A DNA stretch of 64,000 bases from positions 804,501 to 868,500 of the forward strand of contig NZ_JAPEPX010000001.1 in NCBI RefSeq assembly GCF_026339935.1, given 5' to 3'. The notes beneath the pieces were generated by a model. It was not told where the DNA came from. It ran no database searches and saw only the letters and a list, made by a program, of their open reading frames with translations. The position numbers and the translations under genes are program-made. Below are positions 1 to 8,200 of this stretch, piece after piece (positions within the stretch are counted from its first letter, which is position 1; each line of letters opens with the position of its first letter). The stretch is from Streptomyces sp. NBC_01551 (GTDB lineage Bacteria > Actinomycetota > Actinomycetes > Streptomycetales > Streptomycetaceae).

Positions 1-441
1 GGCCTCCTGCGCGAGCAGGCCGGCCTCGGTGGCGATCCCGGCGGCGCGCAGGGTGGCGCCGCCGCCGCTGGCCTGCGGGTTCGGGTCGGAGACGGCGTAG
101 ACCACGCGGGTGACGCCGGCGTCGATGAGGGCCTGTGCGCAGGGGCCCGTACGGCCGGTGTGGTTGCAGGGTTCGAGGGTGACGTACGCGGTGGCGCCGC
201 GGGCCGCCCCGCCGGCCGCGCGCAGGGCGTGGATCTCGGCGTGCGGGCCGCCGGCCCGCTGGTGCCAGCCTTCGCCGACGACGGCGCCGCGGGCGTCGGT
301 GATGACGCAGCCGACGACGGGGTTGGGGCTGGTGGAGCCCAGTCCGCGGGCCGCGAGCGCGATGGCTCGGCGCATGGCGGTGGCGTGGGTGTCGGGTGCT
401 GCCTGCGCGGCGTGGGTCGCCACCGGGTCCTCCTGCCTCAT
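1..441 (-). CDS. ribD: Riboflavin biosynthesis deaminase/reductase RibD, N-terminal part (3' end outside window)
   Basis: The visible 147 codons are the deaminase domain of RibD, which deaminates 2,5-diamino-6-ribosylamino-pyrimidinone 5'-phosphate; the reductase domain would lie beyond position 1. Seen: the zinc-site motifs GPHAEIHAL (catalytic Glu after His) and PCNHTGRTGPC, and the TSPNPVVGCV substrate loop. The start is uncertain: ATG at 441 has a GGAG about 10 nt upstream, but GTG at 423 has a perfect AGGAGG 5 nt before it and also leaves the whole domain intact. The gene lies directly behind an FMN riboswitch at about 600-718, so it is expected to head a flavin-repressed rib operon continuing leftwards. 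Confidence 0.93.
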   Translation of the reverse strand, partial: MRQEDPVATHAAQAAPDTHATAMRRAIALAARGLGSTSPNPVVGCVITDARGAVVGEGWHQRAGGPHAEIHALRAAGGAARGATAYVTLEPCNHTGRTGPCAQALIDAGVTRVVYAVSDPNPQASGGGATLRAAGIATEAGLLAQEA

Positions 442-599
442 CGGGCACGGACTCCGGGGCCTGTCGGGATACGACAGTGAAGCGGGACACCACACGCGGG
501 GACGCCGGGGCCGGAAAAACGGTCCGACCGGGCACGTCCCGAGGGATATGCCGATGAACCGCCGACGGCGGCGTACCGGTGACTGGCCCGCCGCGCACT

Positions 600-718
600 G
601 CCTCCCATCCGGACTTTAACCGTCGGTCCAGGAATTTCACCTGGTCAACCGGCCGCTGGCTGCGGACGGGTCGCGGACTATAACCGCCGGTTCGGAATTA
701 CACCGACCCCGGAGTGCG
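600..718 (-). promoter_or_regulatory. FMN riboswitch (RFN element) controlling ribD
   Basis: Read on the minus strand this stretch carries the RFN signature: GGGTCGGTGTAATTCCGA, ACCGGCGGTTATAGTCCGC, a variable stem, ACCAGGTGAAATTCCTGG, ACCGACGGTTAAAGTCC and the terminal GGATGGGAGGCAG. The two GGCGGT/GACGGT AGTCC blocks and the closing P1 strands are diagnostic of the aptamer. About 160-175 nt separate it from the ribD start, enough for an expression platform. No sharp intrinsic terminator was identified in that spacer, so translational control is possible. The known mechanism of this class is repression by FMN. The outer boundaries are approximate. Confidence 0.93.
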
Positions 719-904
719 CTGCTACTGGTACTAGGGCCAGTGTGCCACGGGCGATCGGCGGCCATGCGAGTGAGGGGCTGTGGCCTGACTCACAGCAGGG
801 GGCTGCGGGCCGACCTTGTCAAGTCGGTGGGGCGGGTCGCCGGGGTTGGGGTGAATCGCCCGGTTGGCGGCCCGTACCGGAGCCCGGCCGCCCACCCCTC
901 GCTT

Positions 905-946
905 TGGTCCAGACCTATTGACGGGTTGGTCTAGTCCTCTTAACGT
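905..946 (+). promoter_or_regulatory. Chitinase promoter with paired chi direct repeats / DasR-like sites
   Basis: TTGACG at 918-923, a 17-bp spacer and TAACGT at 941-946 form a good vegetative promoter. Two 12-bp elements, TGGTCCAGACCT at 905-916 and TGGTCTAGTCCT at 927-938, sit just before and just after the -35 box, 22 bp apart. Such pairs are the hallmark of Streptomyces chitinase promoters, and they resemble the DasR responsive element (ACTGGTCTAGACCACT), which mediates GlcNAc-dependent control. The predicted leader to the chitinase ATG is about 105 nt. The rest of the 442-1058 interval holds only the FMN riboswitch on the other strand. Confidence 0.85.
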
Positions 947-1058
947 TCCCTTCATCTTCCCCGGGAGACAGCCCGTCAGATGTGCGCACGTCACGGGCCA
1001 ACAAGCGCCACCCGTCTGCATGTTGTGTCCTGCCATCCTCCCCTCCCCAGGAGGCACA

Positions 1059-3416
1059 ATGCTGTCCCCCACGCGTACGAGAGCGATGCTCCTGGCATCC
1101 GGCGCAGCGATCGCCGGCCTGCTGGTCGGCGGGCTCTCCGCGGGCGTCTCGCACGCCGCCGACAACGAGAGCTGTCGCCCCGACGGGCTGTACAAGACGT
1201 CCGGCGTCGAGGTCCCGTACTGCTCGGTCTACGACTCCGAAGGCCGCGAGAAGATGGGCGCCGACCACCAGCGCCGCGTCATCGGCTATTTCACCGGCTG
1301 GCGCACGGGCAAGGACGGCACGCCCGCCTACCTCGCCAACAACATCCCGTGGTCCAAGGTCACCCATCTGAACTACGCCTTCGCGCACGTCGGGGCCGAC
1401 AACAAGATCTCGGTCGGCGCGGACAACGCGAACAACGCCGCCACCGGGATGACCTGGCCGGGTGTCGCGGGAGCCGAGATGGACCCCGCGCTCCCCTACA
1501 AGGGCCACTTCAACCAGCTGACCAAATTCAAGAAGCAGTACCCGAACGTGAAGACCCTGATCTCGGTGGGCGGCTGGGCCGAGACCGGCGGCTATTTCGG
1601 TGACGACGGCAACCGGGTCGCCTCCGGCGGCTTCTACTCGATGGCCACCAACGCCGACGGCTCGGTCAACCAGGCCGGCATCGACACCTTCGCGGACTCC
1701 TCGGTCGAGTTCATCCGGAAGTACGGGTTCAACGGCGTCGACATCGACTACGAGTACCCGACCACCATGAAGGACGCGGGCAACCCGCTGGACTGGCAGC
1801 TGTCCAACGCACGCCGCGCCGGGCTGGTCAAGGGCTACGCGGCGCTGATGAAGTCGCTGCGCGAGAAGCTCGACCGCGCGGGCGCCGCCGACGGCAAGCA
1901 CTACCTGCTCTCCGTCGCCGCCCCCTCCTCCGGCTACCTGCTGCGCGGCATGGAGACGTTCCAGGTGCAGCAGTACCTGGACTACGTCAACATCATGTCC
2001 TACGACCTGCACGGCGCCTGGAACGAGTACGTCGGCCCCAACGCCTCGCTCTTCGACGACGGCAAGGACGCCGAACTGGCGGCCGCGGGCGTCTACTCCA
2101 CCTCCCAGTACGGCGGCGTCGGCTACCTCAACACCGACTGGGCGTACCACTACTTCCGCGGCTCCATGCCCGGCGGCCGCATCAACATCGGCCTGCCGTA
2201 CTACACCCGCGGCTTCAAGAACGTGCAGGGCGGCACGGACGGCCTCTGGGGCAAGGCCCCGGCGACCACCTGCCCGGCCGGCGCGGGTCTGACCAAGTGC
2301 GGCGACGGCGCGGTCGGCATCGACAACCTGTGGCACGACAAGGACACCAACGGGGTCGAGTCCCCTGCGGGCTCCAACCCGATGTGGCACGCCAAGAACC
2401 TGGAGAAGGGCGTCGTCGGTGACTACGTCACCGCGTACGGCTTCCCGGCCAACACCGCGCTGACCGGCACCTACGCCCGCAAGTACGACTCCACGCTGGT
2501 GGCGCCGTGGCTGTGGAACGCGCAGAAGAAGGTCTTCCTGTCGACGGAGGACGAGCAGTCCGTCGCCGCCAAGGCCGACTACGTGGTCGACAAGGGCATC
2601 GGCGGCGCGATGGTCTGGGAGCTGGCGGGCGACTACGCCTACAACTCCGCCAAGGGCCAGTACCAGGCGGGCGACACGCTCACCTCCCTGATGTACGACA
2701 AGTTCAAGGCGGCCGCCCCGTACGGCGCGAAGAAGGCGGGCAGCGCGCTGCCGACGCAGGCCGTGGACATCAAGACGGAGTTCACCGAGTTCAAGCTGGG
2801 CGACTCCAACTACCCGCTCACCCCGAAGCTGAAGATCACCAACAACACGAAGGCCACGCTGCCCGGCGGCACCGAGTTCCAGTTCGACTACGGGACCTCC
2901 GCCCCGGCCAACGCCTCGGACCAGTCCGGCTTCGGCACCAAGGTGATCAGCACCGGGCACAGCGGCAACAACATCGGCGGCCTGAAGGGCGACTTCCAGC
3001 GGGTCTCGCTGAAGCTCCCGGCGTGGCAGACGCTGGCTCCCGGCGCCTCGGTGGACCTGGCGTTCAACTACTACCTGCCGGTCTCGACGCCCTCCAACTG
3101 GACGGTGAACATCTCCGGCACCACCTACGCCCTCGCCGGCGACCTGGCGCGCGGCACGACGGTGACGGAGCCGGGCGGCACGCAGCCCCCGACCACCCCG
3201 CCCACGACCCCGCCGACCACTCCCCCGACGACGCCGCCGACCACGCCTCCGGGCGGGACCTGCACGAACCCGGCGTACGTCGCGGGCACGGTCTACAACA
3301 GCGGGAGCGTCGTCTCGCACAAGGGCCACAGCTGGAAGGCCCAGTGGTGGACGCAGAACGAAGAGCCCGGCACCACGGGTGAGTGGGGCGTCTGGAAGGA
3401 CCAGGGCGCCTGCTGA
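1059..3416 (+). CDS. Secreted GH18 chitinase with C-terminal chitin-binding module
   Basis: Predicted extracellular endochitinase of 785 aa that hydrolyses chitin. The start at 1059 follows AGGAGG (1049-1054) and gives a clean signal peptide of about 33 aa ending SHA-AD; upstream in-frame starts would add junk. The GH18 barrel shows SVGGW and the catalytic NGVDIDYE at residues 225-232, with D228, D230 and the proton donor E232; the first Asp of DxxDxDxE is Asn here. A beta-sandwich chitinase_C-like domain (about residues 560-700) follows, then a PPTT-repeat linker (about 705-730) and a CBM5/12 domain with paired Cys at its ends and the AKWW-like motif KAQWW. It is probably induced by chitin products through the DasR-like repeats upstream. 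A strong hairpin follows the stop. Confidence 0.96.
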   Translation: MLSPTRTRAMLLASGAAIAGLLVGGLSAGVSHAADNESCRPDGLYKTSGVEVPYCSVYDSEGREKMGADHQRRVIGYFTGWRTGKDGTPAYLANNIPWSKVTHLNYAFAHVGADNKISVGADNANNAATGMTWPGVAGAEMDPALPYKGHFNQLTKFKKQYPNVKTLISVGGWAETGGYFGDDGNRVASGGFYSMATNADGSVNQAGIDTFADSSVEFIRKYGFNGVDIDYEYPTTMKDAGNPLDWQLSNARRAGLVKGYAALMKSLREKLDRAGAADGKHYLLSVAAPSSGYLLRGMETFQVQQYLDYVNIMSYDLHGAWNEYVGPNASLFDDGKDAELAAAGVYSTSQYGGVGYLNTDWAYHYFRGSMPGGRINIGLPYYTRGFKNVQGGTDGLWGKAPATTCPAGAGLTKCGDGAVGIDNLWHDKDTNGVESPAGSNPMWHAKNLEKGVVGDYVTAYGFPANTALTGTYARKYDSTLVAPWLWNAQKKVFLSTEDEQSVAAKADYVVDKGIGGAMVWELAGDYAYNSAKGQYQAGDTLTSLMYDKFKAAAPYGAKKAGSALPTQAVDIKTEFTEFKLGDSNYPLTPKLKITNNTKATLPGGTEFQFDYGTSAPANASDQSGFGTKVISTGHSGNNIGGLKGDFQRVSLKLPAWQTLAPGASVDLAFNYYLPVSTPSNWTVNISGTTYALAGDLARGTTVTEPGGTQPPTTPPTTPPTTPPTTPPTTPPGGTCTNPAYVAGTVYNSGSVVSHKGHSWKAQWWTQNEEPGTTGEWGVWKDQGAC

Positions 3417-3436
3417 CACGACGCGGGTGAAGGCGT

Positions 3437-3474
3437 GCGAGGACCCGGTGGCCCGGCGGCCACCGGGTCCTCGC
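3437..3474 (+). terminator. Intrinsic terminator hairpin of the chitinase gene
   Basis: A perfect 15-bp inverted repeat has arms 3437-3451 (GCGAGGACCCGGTGG) and 3460-3474 with an 8-nt loop, 20 nt after the chitinase stop. There is no T tract, as is usual in Streptomyces. Confidence 0.8.
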
Positions 3475-3611
3475 GCGTTCGCGGGCAGCGGCGGCCCCGG
3501 GGAAGCTGAGACGTCTTCGGCCGAGGATTCCTCGGCCGCGGCTGTCACATTCCCGAGGGCTGCCTTGTCCGGACTGGTGAACGCACCTCTCGCACGGAAG
3601 GAACGGACACC

Positions 3612-4415
3612 ATGAGCACCATCCTCGTCACCGGAGGCACCGGGAACCTCGGCGCACTGGTCGTCGCCCGGCTACGGGACGCGGGCCACGAGGTCCGCGT
3701 GCTGAGCCGGCACGCGAAGGAGTACCCGGTCGACCTGACGGACGGCAGCGGGCTGGAGGCGGCGATGGCGGGTGCGGACGTCGTCGTGCACTGCGCGAGC
3801 AACCCGCGCGGGGGTGACGACGTGGCCGCCCGGCACCTGATCGAGGCGGCCCGGCGGGCCGGGACGGTCACGAACGTCGTCTACATCTCGATCGTCGGGG
3901 TGGATGTGGTCCCGTTCGGCTACTACAAGACGAAGCACCAGGTGGAGCAGCTGCTGGAGGAGTCGGGGCTGGGCGTGACGATCCTGCGGACGACGCAGTT
4001 CCACGACCTGGTGGCGATGCTGGTGGACGCGCTGGCGAAGGCCCCGGCGCCGCTTCCGGTTCCGCTGCCGAAGGGGGTACGGGTGCAGTCGGTCGCGGTC
4101 GAGGAGGTCGCGGCCCGGCTGGCGGAGCTGGCGGTGCCGGTCCCGGCCGGCCGGGTCCCCGACATGGGCGGCCCGGAGATCCGTCAGCTGGCGGACCTGG
4201 GCCGGTCGTACCTGGCGGCGACCGGGCGGCGCCGGCGGGTCCTGCCGCTGCCGCTGGCGGGCAAGGCGTACAAGGCCTTCGTGCGCGGCGGGCACCTCAC
4301 CCCGGGCCACGCGGTGGGGCGCCGCACCTTCGCGGACTTCCTGGCGGAACGCGGACCCGGAACCGGACGCGGAACCGGAACCGGTACCGGACCCGGGCGC
4401 GGACCCGCCGTCTGA
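3612..4415 (+). CDS. NAD(P)-binding atypical short-chain dehydrogenase / NmrA-like protein
   Basis: 267 aa. The N-terminal Rossmann motif is TGGTGNLG (residues 8-15), as in NmrA-like and SDR_a5 proteins. The catalytic YxxxK appears as YYKTK (about residues 104-108) after YISIVGVD, so reductase/epimerase or redox-sensor activity is both possible. The substrate is unknown. An AAGGAACGGACACC stretch precedes the ATG. The C-terminus ends in a low-complexity Gly-Thr-Arg tail encoded by GGAACC-type hexamer repeats, which looks like a repeat expansion and is unlikely to matter for the fold. The gene stands alone between the chitinase terminator and a convergent serine-hydrolase-like gene 12 nt away. 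Confidence 0.85.
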   Translation: MSTILVTGGTGNLGALVVARLRDAGHEVRVLSRHAKEYPVDLTDGSGLEAAMAGADVVVHCASNPRGGDDVAARHLIEAARRAGTVTNVVYISIVGVDVVPFGYYKTKHQVEQLLEESGLGVTILRTTQFHDLVAMLVDALAKAPAPLPVPLPKGVRVQSVAVEEVAARLAELAVPVPAGRVPDMGGPEIRQLADLGRSYLAATGRRRRVLPLPLAGKAYKAFVRGGHLTPGHAVGRRTFADFLAERGPGTGRGTGTGTGPGRGPAV

Positions 4416-4427
4416 CGTCGCCCGGCG

Positions 4428-5657
4428 TCACTCCAGGACGAGGGGGTGGTCGGGGGCGAGGGCCTTGGCGATGCGTTCGGCGATGGTCGAGGCGGAGTTG
4501 CCCTCGGGGGACGTCGGGCCCTTCGTCACGGAGACCGCGAGGGAGAGATCCTGCGCCGGGAGGTAGGCCGAGACCGCCGCGTAGCCGGAGAAGGACGGGT
4601 TCGTCGCGGTCCAGTCGTGCAGGACCAGGATGCCGAAGCCGAAGTGCAGGGCCTCGGTGTTCTTTCGGCAGTACGGGGCCGGGCACTCCTTGGTCGGGGT
4701 GCCCAGACCGACCGTGCCCGGGTTCAGCTGGGTCCTGAACGCGGCCTTCGACAGCAGCTCGCCGGTTCCGATGGCCCGGGCCGAGGTGGCCAGGTCGCAG
4801 ACGTCGCCGGTGAGGACCGCGCCGGGGGCGGTGGTCCAGGAGGGGTTCCAGTAGCTGGACTCCTCGTAGGTGCCGCGTTCGGAGGTGAAGGCGTGCAGTG
4901 CGGGGACCGGGATCTCGGGGGTCGCGGAGTTGGCCGTCTGGTCCAGGCCGAGCGGGGTCGTCACGCGTTCTTGGAGCACCTGGTCGAGGGGCTTTCCGGT
5001 GATCTTCTCCAGGGCGGCGCCGAGGAGCTGGAAGTTCTCGTGGGAGTAGCTCCAGTTGGTGCCCGGCTCGTACCAGAGCGGGTGGCTGCTGGTGATGGCC
5101 AGGGTGTCGGCGGGAGTCCACTGGCGGAAGGGCTTGGCCTCGATCTCCTTGAGGAAGACGGGGTCGGTGACGTAGTCGTGGATGCCCGAGGTGGAGTTGC
5201 CGAGCATGCGCAGGGTGATCTCGTCTGCGTGCGGTACGTCCGGCAGCCAGCGCGCGATCGGGTCGTCGAGGCCGACCTCGCCCTCGTCGACGAGCTGGAG
5301 CAGCACGGTGGCCATGTAGACGATGCCGACCGATCCGGTACGGAAGTGCATGGCCGGATCGGCGGGGACCCCGGTCATGGACTCGCCGACGGCTCCGGTG
5401 ACGACCTCCCGCTGACCGGACGTCACGCGGAAGACGACCGCGTTGAGGCCGAGGTCCCGCTGCGCCTGGCGGACGATGTCGCGGACCCGGGCGGCTTGGC
5501 CCGCGTCCTGGTTCGGGCTGCTGACGCACTCGCGCGCCGGGGCCGATGCGACGGCGGCCGCATGCGCCCCGGTCCCGGTCCCGGTCCCGGCGGGCAGGAA
5601 CGCGGCGACCAGGCCCGCTGCGCACAGGAGCGCGGTACGAGTACGCCTCACATTCAT
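4428..5657 (-). CDS. Secreted beta-lactamase/DD-peptidase-fold protein with degenerate active site
   Basis: 409 aa, class C beta-lactamase-like (Pfam Beta-lactamase, DD-carboxypeptidase/esterase superfamily). I chose ATG 5657 because it opens a typical signal peptide (MNVRRTRTALLCAAGLVAA, then an AHA-type site); longer ORF versions have no support, and the ribosome site is weak. The family nucleophile motif SxxK is SVGI at residues 109-112, so the general-base lysine is isoleucine. The YxN motif reads YSH, and the third motif is not clear. The surrounding helices (ATVLLQLVDEGEVGLDDP) are well conserved. It may be a pseudoenzyme, for example a binding or regulatory protein, or use another chemistry. 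Gly-Thr repeats occur near the signal-peptide cleavage site. Confidence 0.85.
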   Translation of the reverse strand: MNVRRTRTALLCAAGLVAAFLPAGTGTGTGAHAAAVASAPARECVSSPNQDAGQAARVRDIVRQAQRDLGLNAVVFRVTSGQREVVTGAVGESMTGVPADPAMHFRTGSVGIVYMATVLLQLVDEGEVGLDDPIARWLPDVPHADEITLRMLGNSTSGIHDYVTDPVFLKEIEAKPFRQWTPADTLAITSSHPLWYEPGTNWSYSHENFQLLGAALEKITGKPLDQVLQERVTTPLGLDQTANSATPEIPVPALHAFTSERGTYEESSYWNPSWTTAPGAVLTGDVCDLATSARAIGTGELLSKAAFRTQLNPGTVGLGTPTKECPAPYCRKNTEALHFGFGILVLHDWTATNPSFSGYAAVSAYLPAQDLSLAVSVTKGPTSPEGNSASTIAERIAKALAPDHPLVLE

Positions 5658-5704
5658 CAGTATGGCCGTGTCGCGGACATCCGCCCGGCGGGCCGAGGGG
5701 CCCG

Positions 5705-6862
5705 TCAGGGGGCGAAGAGGGTGGCCTGGGCGGATTCGCGGGCCGCGAGGCGGGCTCCGGTCAGGACCGCCGGGTCGCCGAGGGTGGTGGCCAGGACCCG
5801 TGTCGCCACCGGGGTCAGCGTGGCCAGCCGACGGGCAACGTGGTCGGCCAGCGCGGAGCCGCCGGCGCGGCCGAGTTCGCCCGCCAGGACCACGCATCCC
5901 GGGTCCAGCACCGCCGCCACGGCCGCCGCCCCCAGCGCGAGGCGCTGCGCCAGCGCGTCGAGGAACGCCTCCCCCGCGGCGCCCGCCACCGCCTCTTCCA
6001 CCGGCCCGGCGTAGCCGTGCTCCGCCGCCAGCTCGGCCACCGCCCCCCGGCTGACCAGCGCGTGGAACCCGCCCCCGCAGTCCGTGGCGGACGGCAGCCC
6101 GCCGGTGCCCGGTACGGGGAGGAAGCCGATCTCGCCCGCCCCGCCCGACGCGCCCCGCCGCAGCCGTCCGTCCAGGACCACCGCCGCCCCGACCCCCGCG
6201 CCCAGCCAGAGCAGCACGAACGAGTCCAGCTCCCGGGCCGCCCCGACCCGCTGCTCGGCCAGCGCCGCCAGGTTGGTCTCGTTCTCCACCACCACCTCGG
6301 CCGGCAGCCGCCGCTGGAGGGCCGCGACCAGGTCCCGGTGCCAGGCCGGCAGCCCGATGGTGTCCCCCAGTTCGCCGCTCGCGGGGGCGACCATTCCCGG
6401 GGCGCCGACCACCACGGTGTGCAGCCGGTCCGCGCCGGCCTCCCGGGTGAGCTCCTCCAGCCGGTCCACCGCCTCCTCCACCGCGTCCACGGGCAGCACC
6501 GCCCGGGCCAGCGGGCGCCCGAGCAGGTCCGCGATCACCGCCGTCGCGCTGTCCATCCGTACGTCCAGGGCCGCCAGGTACGCGCGGCCGGCGACGATCC
6601 CGTACAGCCGGGCGTTGGGGCCGCGCCGCTGGGCGCCGGACTCGCCGACGACCTCGATCAGCCCGGCCTCGGTGAGCCGCTCGACGAGGTCGGCGACGGA
6701 GGGCCGGGAGAGCCCGGTCCTCGCCTTGAGCTGGGTGGCCGTCAGGGGGCCCTCCTCCTGGAGGAGGGCCAGCGCGAGCCGGTCGTTGATGGCCCGGGCC
6801 GTGCTCGGGGAGGCGGGCGACGGAGCGGGGGTCAGGGCCTTGGCAGGAGTCACGGCGCTCAT
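5705..6862 (-). CDS. ROK-family transcriptional repressor
   Basis: 385 aa. The N-terminal winged helix-turn-helix (about residues 28-85, TGLSRPSVADLVERLTEAG) is followed by a ROK sugar-kinase-like domain with EVVVENETNLAALAEQ and the Gly-rich ATPase-like loops. The zinc motif CxCGxxGCxE of ROK glucokinases is absent (SATDCGGGFHAL instead), which favours a repressor over a kinase. It is divergent from an MFS transporter gene with a 55-bp spacer carrying an imperfect palindrome, so it probably represses that transporter in response to a sugar-like ligand or transported substrate. Confidence 0.88.
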   Translation of the reverse strand: MSAVTPAKALTPAPSPASPSTARAINDRLALALLQEEGPLTATQLKARTGLSRPSVADLVERLTEAGLIEVVGESGAQRRGPNARLYGIVAGRAYLAALDVRMDSATAVIADLLGRPLARAVLPVDAVEEAVDRLEELTREAGADRLHTVVVGAPGMVAPASGELGDTIGLPAWHRDLVAALQRRLPAEVVVENETNLAALAEQRVGAARELDSFVLLWLGAGVGAAVVLDGRLRRGASGGAGEIGFLPVPGTGGLPSATDCGGGFHALVSRGAVAELAAEHGYAGPVEEAVAGAAGEAFLDALAQRLALGAAAVAAVLDPGCVVLAGELGRAGGSALADHVARRLATLTPVATRVLATTLGDPAVLTGARLAARESAQATLFAP

Positions 6863-6880
6863 CCTAGGGAGTTCCCGGCA

Positions 6881-6911
6881 TTAACCATCAGGCAGGGTCC
6901 CTGATAGTTTA
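6881..6911 (+). promoter_or_regulatory. Operator palindrome over the MFS promoter, likely ROK-regulator target
   Basis: Arms TTAACCATCAGG (6881-6892) and CCTGATAGTTTA (6900-6911) pair at 10 of 12 positions around a 7-bp centre. TTAACC at 6881-6886 and TAGTTT at 6905-6910, 18 bp apart, make a plausible -35/-10 pair. The -10 box ends 7 nt before the MFS ATG at 6918, and no ribosome site lies between, which fits a leaderless transcript. Operator and promoter coincide, as expected for a repressor. Binding by the adjacent ROK protein is inferred from position. Confidence 0.65.
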
Positions 6912-6917
6912 CTTGTC

Positions 6918-8138
6918 ATGACCGGGGACACCAATAGCACCCTCAGCCCGGCGCGGCTGCGCCATGCCCGTTTCGCCATCGCCGCCGTGTTCTGCGCCCA
7001 CGGCGCGGTGACCGGCTCCTTCGCCACCCGCATCCCCTGGATCCAGGAGCACGCCCAGCTCAGCGCGGGCACCCTGGGGCTCGCGCTCGCCTTCCCCGCC
7101 CTCGGCGCGGCGCTCGCGATGCCGCTCGCCGGGCGGATCAACCACCGCTTCGGCGCCCGGGCCGCGCTGCGCGGACTGCTGGCGCTGTGGACCCTGTCCC
7201 TGATCCTGCCGAGCCTGGCCCCGAACCTGCCGACGCTCTGCCTCGCGCTCTTCGTCTACGGCGCCACCGCCGGGATGTCGGACGTGGCCATGAACGCCCT
7301 CGGCGTGGAGACCGAGAACCGGCTCGGGCGCTCGATCATGTCCTCGCTGCACGGCATGTGGAGCGTGGGCGCCCTCCTCGGCTCGGCCGCCGGTACGGTC
7401 GCCGCGCACGCGGGGGCCGACGCCCGGCTGCACCACCTGATCGCCGCGCTGGCGCTGACCGCCGCCGGCCTGGTCGCGGCGCAGGGGGTGCTGGACCTGC
7501 GCAGCGCCCCGGACGCGCAGGCTCCGCCGCATTTCGCGCTGCCGCCGAAGTCGGCGCTGCTGATCGGCGCGATCGGGTTCGCGGCGGTCTTCGCGGAGGG
7601 CGCCAGCCTGGACTGGTCGGCGGTCTACCTGCGGGACGTACTGGACACCAACGCGGGCGTCGCCGCCGCCTCCACCACCGCGTTCGCACTCACCATGGCC
7701 GTGGCGCGGCTCGCCGGGGACCGGGTCGTGGACCGGTTCGGCCCGGTGCGCACGGTGCGGGCGGGCGGCGTACTGGCCACCGCGGGCGGGGTGCTGGTGG
7801 TGACGGCCGGTCATCCGGGCACGGCGATGGCCGGGTTCGCGCTGCTCGGGCTCGGGATCGCGGTGGTGGTCCCGCTGGCCTTCGCGGCGGCGGGACGCAG
7901 CGGGCCGGCCCCGGCGCAGGCCATCGCCGGTGTCGCGACGATCACGTACACGTCCGGCCTGATCGCGCCGTCCGCGATCGGGGCGGTGGCCGACGCGAGC
8001 TCCCTCGTCGTGTCGTTCGGGCTGGTCACGCTGCTGGCGTTCGCGCTGGTCGTGGGGGCTTCCGTACTGCGGCCGAAGCCGGCCGGGGCGGGCTCCCGTA
8101 CGGCCGACCAGGACGAACCCGCTGGTATCCGCCCGTAA
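6918..8138 (+). CDS. Major facilitator superfamily transporter
   Basis: 406 aa with about 12 hydrophobic segments in two six-helix halves and a short charged C-terminus, typical of MFS permeases of the FucP/YbjJ-like type often paired with ROK regulators. The helix 2-3 loop region reads GRINHRFGARAALRG, a variant of the MFS motif A, and a second copy occurs as GDRVVDRFGPVRTVRAGG in the second half. The ATG at 6918 has no Shine-Dalgarno sequence and lies 7 nt after a -10-like box, so translation from a leaderless mRNA is likely. The substrate is unknown; the ROK partner suggests a sugar or related small molecule. A short hairpin (8144-8159, 6-bp stem) follows the stop. Confidence 0.88.
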   Translation: MTGDTNSTLSPARLRHARFAIAAVFCAHGAVTGSFATRIPWIQEHAQLSAGTLGLALAFPALGAALAMPLAGRINHRFGARAALRGLLALWTLSLILPSLAPNLPTLCLALFVYGATAGMSDVAMNALGVETENRLGRSIMSSLHGMWSVGALLGSAAGTVAAHAGADARLHHLIAALALTAAGLVAAQGVLDLRSAPDAQAPPHFALPPKSALLIGAIGFAAVFAEGASLDWSAVYLRDVLDTNAGVAAASTTAFALTMAVARLAGDRVVDRFGPVRTVRAGGVLATAGGVLVVTAGHPGTAMAGFALLGLGIAVVVPLAFAAAGRSGPAPAQAIAGVATITYTSGLIAPSAIGAVADASSLVVSFGLVTLLAFALVVGASVLRPKPAGAGSRTADQDEPAGIRP

Positions 8139-8200
8139 TATGTCGCTGGCCGCCCAGCGGTCAGGTTGATCGACCCTCGGCGGAACGGAAGTGGTGGAAC

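Noticed and set aside
110..619. 169-aa + frame opposite ribD and through the FMN riboswitch
   Set aside because: It runs antisense through the deaminase motifs and the aptamer; no independent coding evidence.
915..3548. 877-aa minus-strand frame antisense to the chitinase
   Set aside because: It mirrors the chitinase codons in a GC-rich genome, has Val/Arg/Gly-rich low-complexity content and no ribosome site. The + strand protein has clear domains.
5705..6862. ROK sugar kinase
   Set aside because: An N-terminal HTH is present and the CxCGxxGCxE zinc motif is missing.
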